Positions 35,951 to 46,303 of a stretch of 64,000 nt of DNA are shown in pieces. The first letter of the stretch is position 1, and each line of letters opens with the position of its first letter. This DNA is from Shimazuella kribbensis DSM 45090 (GTDB lineage Bacteria > Bacillota > Bacilli > Thermoactinomycetales > Thermoactinomycetaceae). Below the pieces are notes generated by a model. It searched no databases. It saw only the letters and a program-made list of their open reading frames with translations, and was not told the DNA's origin. A program made the position numbers and the translations under genes. Where the stretch lies: contig NZ_ATZF01000006.1 of the NCBI RefSeq assembly GCF_000428065.1, positions 180,455-244,454 of the forward strand. The letters are read 5' to 3'.

Positions 35951-37062
35951 GAGTGGACATTTGCTGTAACAAGCTTTTCAAGCTCTTCTACGATTTGGTT
36001 AGCTGCTTCGGGTCGCCCTAGTGCTCTTGCTTTCTCCCCCATCGATTTCCGCTCCTCAGGATCAAGAATCAATCCTTCCATTGCATTCCATAAATTCTCA
36101 CCATTGCAATCGCGTTCCAGTAGCAATCGGGCCGCACCTTGGTCTTCTAGTACCCGAGCATTTGCCTCTTGGTGATTGTTCGTGACATAAGGAGAAGGGA
36201 TTAAAATAGATGGAATTCCAAGTGCTGTTAATTCTGCTAGTGTTGATGCCCCTGCTCTTGCAACAACAAGGTCTGTGGTAGCCAATACATCTGGCATATT
36301 ATATACAAATGGCCTTACATCTAAGTTTGGATAATCACTCGTTTTTATTTTAGCCGTTATATCTTGGTAATGTGCTTCCCCTGTTATATAAATAAAACGG
36401 ACTCCTGGCAACGATTCCAGTTTAGGTAACATACCAAGCACAGCCTGATTGATTGATTTTGCCCCACGACTACCACCGAATATAAGAACAATAGGAGTAC
36501 TTGCAGTAACACCAAGTGATTCTCTTCCCTGTTCCCCATTTGCTCGGATAACTTCTGTAGCACGTGGATTTCCAGTGTACACAACTTTTTTTGCACTCGT
36601 CAAATGCTTAACAGTATCTTCCAAACTTACTGCCACCACATCTGCAAATCGGGATAGAAACTTCGTCGTAAGCCCTAGGATTGCATTTTGCTCATGGATC
36701 ATTGTTGGAATATTCATCTGATGTGCTGCAAAAACAGCTGGCCCACTCACATATCCCCCTGTTCCGACTACTACATCAGGCTGAAATTTCTTTATGTACT
36801 CTTTTGATTTACTTACTGCCCGAATAAACTTACGAACTGTATTCACATTTTCCCAAGAAAGGCTCCGTTTAAATCCTTGTATCTCTACCGTAAAAAATTG
36901 AATACCTGCTTCTTTGGGAACAATTTTGGATTCTAAACCATTATCTGTACCAATATATCCGATCTCTATCTCGGGATATTTTTCTCGTACTGCACGTGCA
37001 ATAGCAAGTGCTGGATAAATATGGCCCCCAGTACCTCCACCGGTAAGTAAGATGCGTTTCAT
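35947..37062 (-). CDS. murG: UDP-GlcNAc:lipid I GlcNAc transferase MurG
   Basis: This peripheral membrane glycosyltransferase converts lipid I to lipid II. The 371-residue GT-B protein starts MKRILLTGGGTGGHIYPALA. It has the C-domain donor-site segments IFGGSRGAKSINQAV and RAGASTLAELTALGIPSILIP. ATG at 37062 follows GGGAGG by seven bases. The TGA stop falls inside the terminal TCAA of the adjacent mobile element, so the last residues (NVHS) may differ from the ancestral end. Both catalytic domains are complete. Confidence 0.97.
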   Translation of the reverse strand: MKRILLTGGGTGGHIYPALAIARAVREKYPEIEIGYIGTDNGLESKIVPKEAGIQFFTVEIQGFKRSLSWENVNTVRKFIRAVSKSKEYIKKFQPDVVVGTGGYVSGPAVFAAHQMNIPTMIHEQNAILGLTTKFLSRFADVVAVSLEDTVKHLTSAKKVVYTGNPRATEVIRANGEQGRESLGVTASTPIVLIFGGSRGAKSINQAVLGMLPKLESLPGVRFIYITGEAHYQDITAKIKTSDYPNLDVRPFVYNMPDVLATTDLVVARAGASTLAELTALGIPSILIPSPYVTNNHQEANARVLEDQGAARLLLERDCNGENLWNAMEGLILDPEERKSMGEKARALGRPEAANQIVEELEKLVTANVHS

Positions 37063-37075
37063 GTTGTATCCTCCC

Positions 37076-38176
37076 TTACTGTTTAACAAAGCGTGATAAA
37101 TTAAGTAATATCCCTACAGCCCCTAAGGTTAGCGTCAATGATGATCCTCCATAGCTTAAAAATGGAAGTGTGATTCCTGTTACAGGAAAAGCACCAGACA
37201 CAACTCCAATATTGATTCCTGCTTGAATCATGATCATTGATGTTACTCCAGCAGCAACGAAACTATAAAATTGATTTGGCATAGACATCGCCACACGATA
37301 ACCACGCCAAATGAGTATAGCGAATAAAATAATGACACTACCTGCTCCAACAAATCCAAGTTCTTCCGCCAATATGGAGAAGATAAAATCAGTATGAGGT
37401 TCTGGAAGATACAAGTGCTTCTGTCTACTCATACCAATCCCTAGACCAAGCAGACCACCAGGTCCAATTGCAAAAAGAGATTGAATCAAATGATAACCTG
37501 CTCCTAAAGGGTCTTCCCATGGATTTAAAAATGCAACGATTCGTTGAATTCGATAAGGAGCAGCAAGTACCAAGCCAACAAATCCCGCAACACCTAACAT
37601 CAAAAAGCTTCCTAGATGCTGCATTTTAGCTCCTGCAATAAAAATGAGGATGATTCCTGTCCCCATTAAAACGGTACCTGTTCCCAAGTCTGGTTGTAAC
37701 ATGATCAGTCCGAATGCAGAGCAGAGCAATAACATACTTGGCATGAAGCCTTTCTGAAATTTCTCAATCTGAAAAGACTGTTTGGAAAACCATCGAGCAA
37801 AAAATAAAATCATGCCCATTTTGGTGAACTCTGATGGTTGGATGCTAAATGCTCCAATACCAAGCCAACTTCTCGCTCCATTGCGCAAAATTCCCACTCC
37901 AGGAATTAAAACGATAACAAGTAAAATAAAACATCCGATCAAAATGGGCTTCGCTACAAAGTAAAATTTGTTTGGGTCCATTTTTGAGATCAAAAACATA
38001 CAAAACACGCCTAAAGCTGCAAACAATACTTGCCGCTTTGCAAAGTAAAAACTATCTCCAAAACGATGATAAGCATAAGCAGCACTTGCACTATAAACCA
38101 TTGCTACCCCGATGATAAGTAACAAGAAAATAGTCGCTACAATTAGCTTATCAGGGTTTTTTAGACTCTTGTGCAT
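37076..38176 (-). CDS. spoVE: SEDS-family glycosyltransferase SpoVE/FtsW
   Basis: This polytopic peptidoglycan polymerase pairs with a class B PBP. The 366-residue protein has about ten transmembrane segments. SEDS signatures include NGARSWLGIGAFSIQPSEFTK with the catalytic-aspartate neighbourhood further on, LLQPDLGTG and HTDFIFSILAEELGF. The position between murD and murG is that of spoVE in Bacillus, which serves the spore cortex with SpoVD. FtsW would be the vegetative alternative, and the gene may serve both. GAGGTG precedes ATG. Confidence 0.93.
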   Translation of the reverse strand: MHKSLKNPDKLIVATIFLLLIIGVAMVYSASAAYAYHRFGDSFYFAKRQVLFAALGVFCMFLISKMDPNKFYFVAKPILIGCFILLVIVLIPGVGILRNGARSWLGIGAFSIQPSEFTKMGMILFFARWFSKQSFQIEKFQKGFMPSMLLLCSAFGLIMLQPDLGTGTVLMGTGIILIFIAGAKMQHLGSFLMLGVAGFVGLVLAAPYRIQRIVAFLNPWEDPLGAGYHLIQSLFAIGPGGLLGLGIGMSRQKHLYLPEPHTDFIFSILAEELGFVGAGSVIILFAILIWRGYRVAMSMPNQFYSFVAAGVTSMIMIQAGINIGVVSGAFPVTGITLPFLSYGGSSLTLTLGAVGILLNLSRFVKQ

Positions 38177-38209
38177 ACGGCAACACCTCTTTTTGGGGAC
38201 TTGCTCTTA

Positions 38210-39565
38210 TTACAAGGTATGCACAGCTTGTTTAAAAATTCGTCCCCGTTCTTCAAAAGAGGTATATTGATCCCAACTCGCACATGCAGGTGACAAAACT
38301 ACCACATCACCACTCATAGCGATTTTGCTTGCTTGATACACAGCATCTTCTACGTCATTAGCATAAACAATCTGTTTCACTCCAGCATCTTTGGCTCGAT
38401 CAGCCATGATGGAAGCTGTCTGCCCGTATACAACTGCTGCCTTTACATTTTCATGGAGTACTGGGACTAATTCTCGAAAATCAACTCCGCGATCCAATCC
38501 GCCACCAATCCAAATTAACGATTCCGGAAATGCTGTTAAGGCTGTAATAGCAGCTTGGGCATTGGTTGCTTTGGAGTCATTGTAGTAACGAACATCTCGT
38601 CTAGTAGAAACATACTCCAATCGATGTTCTACACCTGTAAAAGTTTGTAATACACTTCGAATTGCTTCTTTGTTTGCTCCTGCTGCTAAAGCTATCGTTG
38701 TGGCTGCAAGTGCATTTTCCAAATTACGATCCCCAGGTAAGGAGATCTCATCTACTTTCATTACAGCATCATCTCTGCCATTCATACGAGCAATGATCCA
38801 ACCATCTTTTACAAATAAACCATTGGATACCTCTTGCTCAATCGAAAACCAATAAACGGTTCCATTTTGCTTACTAGCCACTTCTCGACAAATGGCATTA
38901 TCGTAATTCAATACTGCTATGTCATCTGAAACCAGATTTTTAAATAATTTTGCTTTGCTATCTGTGTAGTCTTCAATCGATTGATGATAATCCAAATGAG
39001 CAGGTACAACATTGAGAAGAGCGGCTATATGTGGATGAAAATCTACCGTTCCCTTTAATTGAAAGCTACTGAGTTCTGTAACAAGCCAATTTATATTTTC
39101 TAGATCATCGATAACATCTGATAGTGCACGTCCGATATTTCCTGCTACCAGTGCGGGTATTTCTGATTTGGCAAGCATTTCTCCAACAATGGTTGTAGTA
39201 GTTGTCTTTCCGTTCGAACCCGTAATACCAATAATAGGGATATGGATAAGAGAAGAAGCGAGCTCTACCTCTGTGATCACAGGTATCTTTTGATCTACTG
39301 CTCTTTGAACGGCTGGATTATGATAAGGTACTCCTGGATTTTTTATCATCATTTTACTAGAAGGTGTAACAATTTGATCAACAGAAGGCTGAAAATAAAC
39401 AGGGATACCTAGTGTTTCTAACTCTTCTGCTTCAGGGCAAGCAGAGCGCTCTTTCTTCTGTTCGAAAACTTCTACATCTGCACCTAATTTTGCCAATAAT
39501 TTTGCTACAGCAACTCCACTTTTTCCTAATCCGAGTACGGAGACTTTATCCTGTTTTTGGATCAT
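38210..39565 (-). CDS. murD: UDP-MurNAc-L-Ala:D-Glu ligase
   Basis: This cytoplasmic ATP-dependent ligase adds D-glutamate. The 451-residue protein has an N-terminal Rossmann-like domain ([17 protein letters not shown]). The central ATPase has P-loop [12 protein letters not shown], and the C-terminal domain includes [16 protein letters not shown] at 39565 overlaps the mraY TGA in ATGA, indicating translational coupling; a longer frame inside mraY is rejected. Confidence 0.96.
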   Translation of the reverse strand: MIQKQDKVSVLGLGKSGVAVAKLLAKLGADVEVFEQKKERSACPEAEELETLGIPVYFQPSVDQIVTPSSKMMIKNPGVPYHNPAVQRAVDQKIPVITEVELASSLIHIPIIGITGSNGKTTTTTIVGEMLAKSEIPALVAGNIGRALSDVIDDLENINWLVTELSSFQLKGTVDFHPHIAALLNVVPAHLDYHQSIEDYTDSKAKLFKNLVSDDIAVLNYDNAICREVASKQNGTVYWFSIEQEVSNGLFVKDGWIIARMNGRDDAVMKVDEISLPGDRNLENALAATTIALAAGANKEAIRSVLQTFTGVEHRLEYVSTRRDVRYYNDSKATNAQAAITALTAFPESLIWIGGGLDRGVDFRELVPVLHENVKAAVVYGQTASIMADRAKDAGVKQIVYANDVEDAVYQASKIAMSGDVVVLSPACASWDQYTSFEERGRIFKQAVHTL

Positions 39566-40605
39566 CGGAGAAACACCTCTAGATAAATACCAACACCAGC
39601 TAAAAACAGACCTACACACCAAAATGTTGTTACAACACGCCACTCTGACCAACCTGTCAGTTCAAAATGGTGATGTAAAGGACTCATCCGAAATATCCGC
39701 TTACCTCTTGTCTTAAATGACAAAACTTGAAGCATAACAGAAAGGGCTTCCACTACAAATACTCCACCAATCAACGGCAACAATAACTCTGTCTTTGTAA
39801 TAACTGCTAATGCAGCAAGCCCCCCACCTAACGCGAGCGATCCTGTATCCCCCATAAATACTTTGGCTGGGTGAGCATTAAATACAAGAAAACCAAGCAA
39901 TGCACCAACAACAGAAATTGCAAAAATAGCAACAGTATAATTACTCTGTACCATCCCAATAATGGCATATGCCCCATACGCAACTGCGGCCGTACCAGCT
40001 AGCAATCCATCTAATCCGTCTGTCAAATTAACTGCATTAGAGGCACCTATCATCATAATCAATAGCAGCGGCAGATAGAGCCAATTGAGTTGCAACGCCC
40101 AATCTGTACCTGGTATATCAACATTAAAAATAAATTTAGAGATACCACCTTCTGTACCAATCCGCAGTACACGAACTTCTATCAACACCCAAAACAGGAT
40201 GATACCGATAAACAATTGACCAAGTAACTTTTGGCTTGCAGTCAATCCTAAGCTTCGTTTCATAACTACTTTTATATAATCATCTAAAAAGCCTATAATT
40301 CCATATCCTAGCGTTGCGAACAAAAGAAAAAATAGGTCTGAGTTTACAATCGGTTTCGAATTATTTAAAAGTATAAAACTACTAAATGGTAATGCGGTAA
40401 GCACCACAGACATGAGAATAATCGTCCCGCCCATAGTCGGTGTACCAGCTTTTTTTAAGTGTGCTTCTGGTCCCTCTTCTCGGATACTTTGACCAAATTT
40501 TAATCGCTGTAGTGTTGGAATAATCATTGGACCAAGCAGTACGCCAATCCCAAATGCTACTGCGAGTGGAATGAGTATTATTCGTATATCAATATTTGCC
40601 ACCAC
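39562..40605 (-). CDS. mraY: Phospho-MurNAc-pentapeptide transferase
   Basis: This integral membrane enzyme attaches phospho-MurNAc-pentapeptide to undecaprenyl phosphate, giving lipid I. The 347-residue protein has about ten segments. MraY motifs are the cytoplasmic [12 protein letters not shown] loop, the FLDDYIKVV aspartates, NLTDGLDGL and [11 protein letters not shown]. Two adjacent GTG codons can start it; AAGGAG lies in the murF end. Confidence 0.97.
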   Translation of the reverse strand: MVANIDIRIILIPLAVAFGIGVLLGPMIIPTLQRLKFGQSIREEGPEAHLKKAGTPTMGGTIILMSVVLTALPFSSFILLNNSKPIVNSDLFFLLFATLGYGIIGFLDDYIKVVMKRSLGLTASQKLLGQLFIGIILFWVLIEVRVLRIGTEGGISKFIFNVDIPGTDWALQLNWLYLPLLLIMMIGASNAVNLTDGLDGLLAGTAAVAYGAYAIIGMVQSNYTVAIFAISVVGALLGFLVFNAHPAKVFMGDTGSLALGGGLAALAVITKTELLLPLIGGVFVVEALSVMLQVLSFKTRGKRIFRMSPLHHHFELTGWSEWRVVTTFWCVGLFLAGVGIYLEVFLR

Positions 40606-40606
40606 T

Positions 40607-41983
40607 CTACGCTCCTTCTACTAATTGTTTCACAATATGATCTAAACCAGCTTTTCGTGAAGCTTTCACTAAAAGAAGAACCTTCTCATTTCCTTCTTGT
40701 TGCAGATAAGAAAATGCTTCTTCATTGGTTGAAAAATGCTTCCGTTGTAATGGATTAGGAGAAGTAACCTTTGCAGCTTCATAGATCCACAATCCTTTTG
40801 TTCCAACTGTTATCAATTTGGAAAGATTTTTTGATACAGCGTACTCTCCTGCTTTTTCGTGATAAGATTTTTCCTCATCACCCAACTCTTCAATTCCTGC
40901 TAAAAGTGCCCATTTCTCTAAGTCTGGTTCTACTTCTGTTAAGATATCAATAGCAGCATTTACAGAAGTCGGGCTTGCATTATAGGAATCATTGATCACT
41001 TTCATGCCGTTTTGTGCTTCTGTCACTTCTAAACGAAGCGGCGTCATAGGAACAGCTTTCAAACCTTTCGCTATCTCCTCTTCCTCGATTTCCAACAACC
41101 TACCTGTTTCAATCGCAAATAGAGCATTTTTTATGTTATGTCTACCTAATAAAGGCAAGGAGTAAGTATAACCTGTCTTACGAGATGCAAATGTCCATCC
41201 AGATAGTCCGATCAGTTGTGCATCTTCTGGACCTTCCTCACATTCTTTGCTCCATCCAATTGAGATAATATCATTAAAAGGAATCTCTTTTCGTAGCAAA
41301 GGCTCATCACCATCTATTAAGAGAGCACCATTTTTAGACAATCCATCACAAATTTCTAACTTTGCTTGCGCTATTTTCTCCCTGCTACCTAAATACCCAA
41401 TATGTGACTCACCGATGTTTGTCACTATCGCAATATCTGGTTTTGCTAATAAAGAGAGTTCGGAAATTTCACCTAAGTGATTCATTCCCATTTCTAATAC
41501 TACTACTTCAGTAGTATCAGGCATTCCTAACACTGTTAACGGAAGTCCAATATGATTATTCAAATTACCTGCTGTTTTATGTACATCAAATGTTGTTGCT
41601 AACACACTCGCAACAAGATCTTTGGTCGTCGTTTTACCATTGCTACCAGTAATTGCAACAACTCTGCAGCATGTTTCCGTCAAATAACGCTCTGCCATTT
41701 GCTGCATTGCAAGTAATGTATTGGGTACAAGGACCAGTGGAATGGATACTTCGGGCAGTGGTCTATCTTCTTGCCATAGCGAAGCTACTGCTCCTGCCTG
41801 TACTGCTTTTTCGATAAATTGATGCCCATCAAACACATCTCCAATTAATGGAATATAGAGATTTCCAGCTGATAGTGTACGGGTATCTGTAGATACTCCA
41901 GAAACAAAGAGAGATTTATCTTCTTCTTTGTGTTCATAGGACCCAGATACAGTCTCTATGATCCAATTTATTCTACGTTCCAT
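40607..41983 (-). CDS. murF: UDP-MurNAc-tripeptide:D-Ala-D-Ala ligase
   Basis: This enzyme adds D-alanyl-D-alanine to complete the precursor pentapeptide. The 458-residue Mur ligase has the P-loop [14 protein letters not shown], central [12 protein letters not shown] and the C-terminal [10 protein letters not shown] segment. ATG at 41983 follows AAGGGTGA and overlaps the murE end by 11 bases. Bacillus keeps murF outside this cluster, so its place between murE and mraY follows the more general dcw order. Confidence 0.96.
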   Translation of the reverse strand: MERRINWIIETVSGSYEHKEEDKSLFVSGVSTDTRTLSAGNLYIPLIGDVFDGHQFIEKAVQAGAVASLWQEDRPLPEVSIPLVLVPNTLLAMQQMAERYLTETCCRVVAITGSNGKTTTKDLVASVLATTFDVHKTAGNLNNHIGLPLTVLGMPDTTEVVVLEMGMNHLGEISELSLLAKPDIAIVTNIGESHIGYLGSREKIAQAKLEICDGLSKNGALLIDGDEPLLRKEIPFNDIISIGWSKECEEGPEDAQLIGLSGWTFASRKTGYTYSLPLLGRHNIKNALFAIETGRLLEIEEEEIAKGLKAVPMTPLRLEVTEAQNGMKVINDSYNASPTSVNAAIDILTEVEPDLEKWALLAGIEELGDEEKSYHEKAGEYAVSKNLSKLITVGTKGLWIYEAAKVTSPNPLQRKHFSTNEEAFSYLQQEGNEKVLLLVKASRKAGLDHIVKQLVEGA

Positions 41984-43457
41984 GCAGTTCACCCTTTATT
42001 GACTCATAAGCTATCTTTCGATCATCAAATGGATACCGAATTCCATTGATTTCTTGATACGTTTCATGGCCTTTACCTGCAATGAGCACTACATCACCTG
42101 ATTTTGCTAATTTTAAGGCATGCTCAATTGCTGATTTTCGATCCACCATTGTTGTATACGTTGATATAGGTGTAACTATTCCTTCTACCATATCTGCAAT
42201 AATAGTTTCAGGCTCTTCTGTTCTTGGATTGTCAGATGTAATGACAGCAAAATCACTGACCTCTGTTGCTATTTGTGCCATCAATGGGCGTTTTCCACGA
42301 TCTCGGTCTCCACCACACCCTACCACACAAATTACTTTACCTTGAGCAAATGATTTAGCAGTTGTGAGAACATTTTGAAGACTGTCTGGAGTATGTGCAT
42401 AATCTACCAATACGGTAAAATCTTGACCTGCTTGCACAGATTCAAAACGTCCATCCACCCCTTCCAACTTTTCCAATGCCTCTTTAATAAAAACTAAAGG
42501 TATCCCTTCCGCTAGTGCAACTGCAACTGCTGCTAAAGAATTGTAAACATTGAATGTTCCAAATAAAGGTAGAGAGATCGAAGTATTTCCTTGATAAGTG
42601 TGCAATTCAAACGATACTCCACTTACTCCATGTGTAATGTTTGTCGCTCGTACATCCGCTAATTCCTGTATCCCATATGTGATGACTTGCGCTGGTGTAA
42701 CGCTTGCAAAATAGGCAGAAGCAGCATCGTCTTTGTTGAGCACTGCTACTTGGCTGTGAGAAAGGGAAGTAGGGTAATCGTTTCCCAACTGGCTGAATAA
42801 CAGACCTTTGGCTTCTCGATACTTATCCATCGTCTCATGATAATCAAGATGGTCTTGAGTAAGGTTCGTGAATACTGCAATATGATAATGAGTACCTCTT
42901 GTTCTACCCATGTGAAGAGCATGAGAAGAAACTTCCATTACCGTGTATGCAGCTCCTTCATCAACCATCAGACGCAAGTTTTTCTGCAAATCTACTACAT
43001 CAGGGGTAGTGTTTCGAACAGGAATAACCTGATCTTTGATCTTTACCCCAATCGTTCCGATAATTCCGGTTTCCCTCCCCACAGACTGCAAAATTTGTTC
43101 TATCAGGTGAGAGGTAGTCGTTTTACCATTTGTTCCTGTAATACCTATTAATTTAAGTTGTTGAGACGGAAATTGATAGAAACGATTCGCAAGAAAGCCC
43201 ATTGCTCTTCTAGTATCTGGTACTAAAATCGTAGGGATAGAAACATCAACTTGCTCTTCTACTACTAACGCAGCCGCTCCGTTCTCCACTGCTGTATGAA
43301 CATATTGATGACCATCTACTGTAAAACCACGTAGAGCAATAAACAAATCTCCTTGTTTTACATTTCTTGAATCTGTTTCTATTCCTGTAATCTCAACATC
43401 TTTCCATTTCAACTGTTCTTTTACATGTAACACATCTACTAGTTCGCTTAATTTCAT
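41973..43457 (-). CDS. murE: UDP-MurNAc-dipeptide:meso-diaminopimelate ligase
   Basis: This ligase adds the third stem-peptide residue. The 494-residue protein has P-loop GITGTNGKTTTSHL. The C-terminal specificity motif DNPRTEEPE (DNPR) indicates meso-diaminopimelate rather than lysine. ATG at 43457 gives the family's usual length; GGGAGG lies somewhat far upstream (about a dozen bases). A longer frame of 45 extra residues is not protein-like. Confidence 0.95.
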   Translation of the reverse strand: MKLSELVDVLHVKEQLKWKDVEITGIETDSRNVKQGDLFIALRGFTVDGHQYVHTAVENGAAALVVEEQVDVSIPTILVPDTRRAMGFLANRFYQFPSQQLKLIGITGTNGKTTTSHLIEQILQSVGRETGIIGTIGVKIKDQVIPVRNTTPDVVDLQKNLRLMVDEGAAYTVMEVSSHALHMGRTRGTHYHIAVFTNLTQDHLDYHETMDKYREAKGLLFSQLGNDYPTSLSHSQVAVLNKDDAASAYFASVTPAQVITYGIQELADVRATNITHGVSGVSFELHTYQGNTSISLPLFGTFNVYNSLAAVAVALAEGIPLVFIKEALEKLEGVDGRFESVQAGQDFTVLVDYAHTPDSLQNVLTTAKSFAQGKVICVVGCGGDRDRGKRPLMAQIATEVSDFAVITSDNPRTEEPETIIADMVEGIVTPISTYTTMVDRKSAIEHALKLAKSGDVVLIAGKGHETYQEINGIRYPFDDRKIAYESIKGELHGT

Positions 43458-43822
43458 CGTATGGTAAACCTCCCACTCCACTTGTAAAGAAAACTTGGCA
43501 ATATGTCTAGCGTAAAGGCACCGACAAAGGCTTAAATTTCCCTTATGCACCTCAGACAAGGGCACAAGTCTCGCTTTGTCGCTATGCTCCAAGTCTCGCT
43601 TTGCAGCGAAGATAAAATAAAGACTTTCTTATCTACCAAGTGTAACAATAGAAAAACCAGGTTTGGGGTCCTGGCAATCATGACTCCCATTTTAACATAA
43701 TTCACGCAAAAAATCCCTTGAGGGAAAGTGACGGAACACCAAACGAATTTAGGATATATTCCTATAAGAAAACAACAATAGGCCCCCACTCGCTTGTAAA
43801 AACAACGACGGAAGCCACTATT
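43458..43822. other. 365-base gap between spoVD and murE
   Basis: It contains two copies of AAGTCTCGCTTTG around 43565-43605 and several short stems. No supported gene was seen. A murE promoter or a processed leader is possible. Confidence 0.35.
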
Positions 43823-45739
43823 CTATTTATCACCTAAATACAATCGAATCACAGTTCCTTTTTTAATCCGTTCTCCTGCACGAGGGATCTGACTAATGAC
43901 TACTTTTCCTTTCCCTACTGTTTCAATTGGAATAGTGTACAAACTGTTTCTAATTTTATCCATATCCTGACCAACAAAATTAGGAGTGGCAATAATAGGA
44001 TCATATAAAATATTTTCTTCTGGCGGAATTTGATTTTTGCGTTTTGGCACTTTCATATACCGCATGCTGTCTCCAATTATATTTCCCACGATAGGAGCCG
44101 CCACAACGCCTCCAAATTGGATTCCTTTTGGATTATCTACAGCCAAATAAACTACGATTTTTGGATCATCTGCTGGCGCAAACCCAATAAAGGAAACAAT
44201 GTGGTTATTTTTTAAATACGTTCCATTGGGCCCTACTTTCTGTGCAGTCCCTGTTTTCCCGCCAACTCGATACCCATCTACAAATGCTTTTCGACCAGAT
44301 CCTCGTGCTACAACACTCTCTAGTGCCGCACGAACAGCCTCAGAAATTTCTGGGCGAAGTACTTCTCGTTTCATTGTTGGAGATATGGTACTAACTGCTT
44401 TGCCGCTTTCAGGATTCATCCATTGTTTTGCCAAATGAGGAACCATGAGTTTACCTCCATTTACAGTAGCTGCGACAGCGGCAACTTGTTGAATGGGAGT
44501 AACGGCAACACCCTGTCCAAATGCAGTCGTTGCTAGTTCAACTGGTCCCATACGGGAAGGTTTAAATAAAATACCTTTTGCTTCTCCATTTAGATCAATT
44601 CCTGTTTTCTGTCCAAAACCAAATTGATGAATATAGGAAAGTAATTTTTCTTTTCCTAAGCGCTGACCCAATGTCACAAAACCAGGGTTACAGGAATTTT
44701 CTACTACTTCTAAAAATGTTTGAGAACCATGACCGCCGGATTTCCAACAGCGCAACCTTGACCCTCCAACGGCAATAAATCCAGGATCAAAAAAGCCTTG
44801 TTTGAGATTCACTTTTTTCTCTTGCAGAGCTGCTGCTAACGTAATAATTTTAAAGGTAGAACCTGGTTCATACGTTTTCCAAATAGGAAGATTGCGGTTA
44901 TAGATCAACGGATCAGTTGTTTTATATTGATCAGGTCGATATGTAGGGCGACTACTCATCCCCAAGATCTCGCCTGTAGTGGGTTCCATTGCGATCGCAA
45001 TTACATTTTCGGGTTGATACTGTGCCATCGCTTGATCCAGTTCCCGTTCCATAATTTTTTGGATATTCAAATCAATGGTGAGCTTTAGATCCAATCCATC
45101 TTTTGGCGGTGTGAAACGATCCACTCCCCCAGGCAATTTTTCGCCACGTGCATTAGCACTAAAAGAAATATAACCAGGCGTTCCTTGTAGCTGTTTGTTA
45201 TACTCTAACTCCAATCCTGCCAACCCTTGGTTATCTATCCCAGTAAACCCTAATAGATGAGAAGCTAAGCTTTGATATGGATAATAGCGCTTGCTGTCTT
45301 CTGTCACTACTACACCAGGGAGTTGCAAACCTTGAATTTGCTCTGCTTTCTCTTCTGATATTTTACGACCATATGGAGTAATCCTTACAATCAATTGTTT
45401 CTTTTTTACAAAAGGCAATATTTTCTCTGCTGGTACTTGTAAAATATTTGCTAGTTTATCAGCAGTTCCTTCTTTATCTTTGATTTGTGCTGGTACAACC
45501 ATCACTGAAGGCGAGCTGATATTGTAAGCAATAAGTTCTCCATTACGGTCCAAAATACGACCTCGTTTGGATGAAAATGGAATGTCCCTTCCCCAGAGAT
45601 TCTCTGCTTTACCCGTCAACCATGATCCTTGAATCAATTGCACAAAAGAAAGGCGACCAAGTAACGCGATCAGCACAAACAATGCAATGGAGAATATAAT
45701 AAATAGACGCTTTTTATGCAAAACCAATAGTGATTTCAC
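43823..45739 (-). CDS. spoVD: Class B penicillin-binding protein SpoVD-like, with one PASTA domain
   Basis: This transpeptidase cross-links peptidoglycan. The 638-residue protein has an N-terminal transmembrane segment (about 12-30) and a dimerisation domain (RGRILDRNGELIAYN). The transpeptidase motifs are STFK (294-297), SCN (349-351) and KTGTA (495-499). One C-terminal PASTA domain (about 577-638) fits SpoVD, whereas PBP2B of Bacillus has two. Its place next to murE matches spoVD. ftsL, mraW/mraZ and a second PBP, which often stand upstream, are not here. Confidence 0.93.
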   Translation of the reverse strand: MKSLLVLHKKRLFIIFSIALFVLIALLGRLSFVQLIQGSWLTGKAENLWGRDIPFSSKRGRILDRNGELIAYNISSPSVMVVPAQIKDKEGTADKLANILQVPAEKILPFVKKKQLIVRITPYGRKISEEKAEQIQGLQLPGVVVTEDSKRYYPYQSLASHLLGFTGIDNQGLAGLELEYNKQLQGTPGYISFSANARGEKLPGGVDRFTPPKDGLDLKLTIDLNIQKIMERELDQAMAQYQPENVIAIAMEPTTGEILGMSSRPTYRPDQYKTTDPLIYNRNLPIWKTYEPGSTFKIITLAAALQEKKVNLKQGFFDPGFIAVGGSRLRCWKSGGHGSQTFLEVVENSCNPGFVTLGQRLGKEKLLSYIHQFGFGQKTGIDLNGEAKGILFKPSRMGPVELATTAFGQGVAVTPIQQVAAVAATVNGGKLMVPHLAKQWMNPESGKAVSTISPTMKREVLRPEISEAVRAALESVVARGSGRKAFVDGYRVGGKTGTAQKVGPNGTYLKNNHIVSFIGFAPADDPKIVVYLAVDNPKGIQFGGVVAAPIVGNIIGDSMRYMKVPKRKNQIPPEENILYDPIIATPNFVGQDMDKIRNSLYTIPIETVGKGKVVISQIPRAGERIKKGTVIRLYLGDK

Positions 45740-45867
45740 GTTCCTCCATCCTCTCCTCTATCCTTCTTGATAGCCTATGTGGACAAAGGATAAAAAAGAA
45801 GAATCCGTTGTTAACTTTTCCAACAAAGTAAGCAGTTCTCTAAAAATGTATACAACTAAATAAAAAA

Positions 45868-45889
45868 CTGACCAGCGATAGCCAGTCAG
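45868..45889 (-). terminator. Terminator of the small HTH gene at 45908
   Basis: On the minus strand CTGACTGGC pairs with GCTGGTCAG around TATC and is followed by TTTTTTAT. Confidence 0.75.
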
Positions 45890-45907
45890 ATAAGATACAT
45901 TTTCATA

Positions 45908-46165
45908 TCAATTTACAAGTGAGGGAACTCCCTTGCCTTTTTTGTTTTGCTCTTCTCGTTCTTTGTTCAAAAAAACAATCACTTGTTCCACTCTTAAGTT
46001 ATATGTCTTGCATAATTGAGAAACCATATCTATCTGCACTGTTTTATCATCAAATATTTTGTTCACTGTGGCCCAAGATATATTTGCCTCTTTTGTAATA
46101 TGGCTTTTCACTTTCGTCGGGTGAAATCGATAAAACCAATTTCGAAATGGCTGAAATGAGATCAT
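45908..46165 (-). CDS. Small Cro/C1-type HTH protein, 85 aa
   Basis: The helix-turn-helix spans about residues 20-60 (HITKEANISWATVNKIFDD, then MVSQLCKTYNLRVEQVI), as in compact Xre regulators. The C-terminus is charged. ATG at 46165 follows GAGGAG by ten bases. It is divergent from the gene at 46304. The intergenic region holds a perfect 12-bp palindrome, a good candidate operator. Confidence 0.75.
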   Translation of the reverse strand: MISFQPFRNWFYRFHPTKVKSHITKEANISWATVNKIFDDKTVQIDMVSQLCKTYNLRVEQVIVFLNKEREEQNKKGKGVPSLVN

Positions 46166-46234
46166 CCATACAAAACTCCTCGTCTATGTAATAGCTCCAT
46201 TGTATCGATTTTGTATGCAAATGCAAACAAATTA

Positions 46235-46246
46235 TATGCGTACGCA
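46235..46246. promoter_or_regulatory. Palindromic operator candidate between divergent genes
   Basis: ATGCGTACGCAT is a perfect palindrome. A related half TATGCAAATGCA lies about 15 bases to the left. TTGACT follows at 46247 and TATATT/TATTAT some 20 bases further, so the palindrome abuts the rightward promoter. Confidence 0.5.
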
Positions 46247-46303
46247 TTGACTTATTAGACGCGAACATATATACTTATATTATACAACAAGGGGGTGGTA
46301 TCC

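Noticed and set aside
39566..39652. N-terminal extension of MurD
   Set aside because: The extra 29 residues overlap mraY in another frame and are Cys/Trp-rich. ATG 39565 with ATGA coupling and an SD starts the conserved domain.
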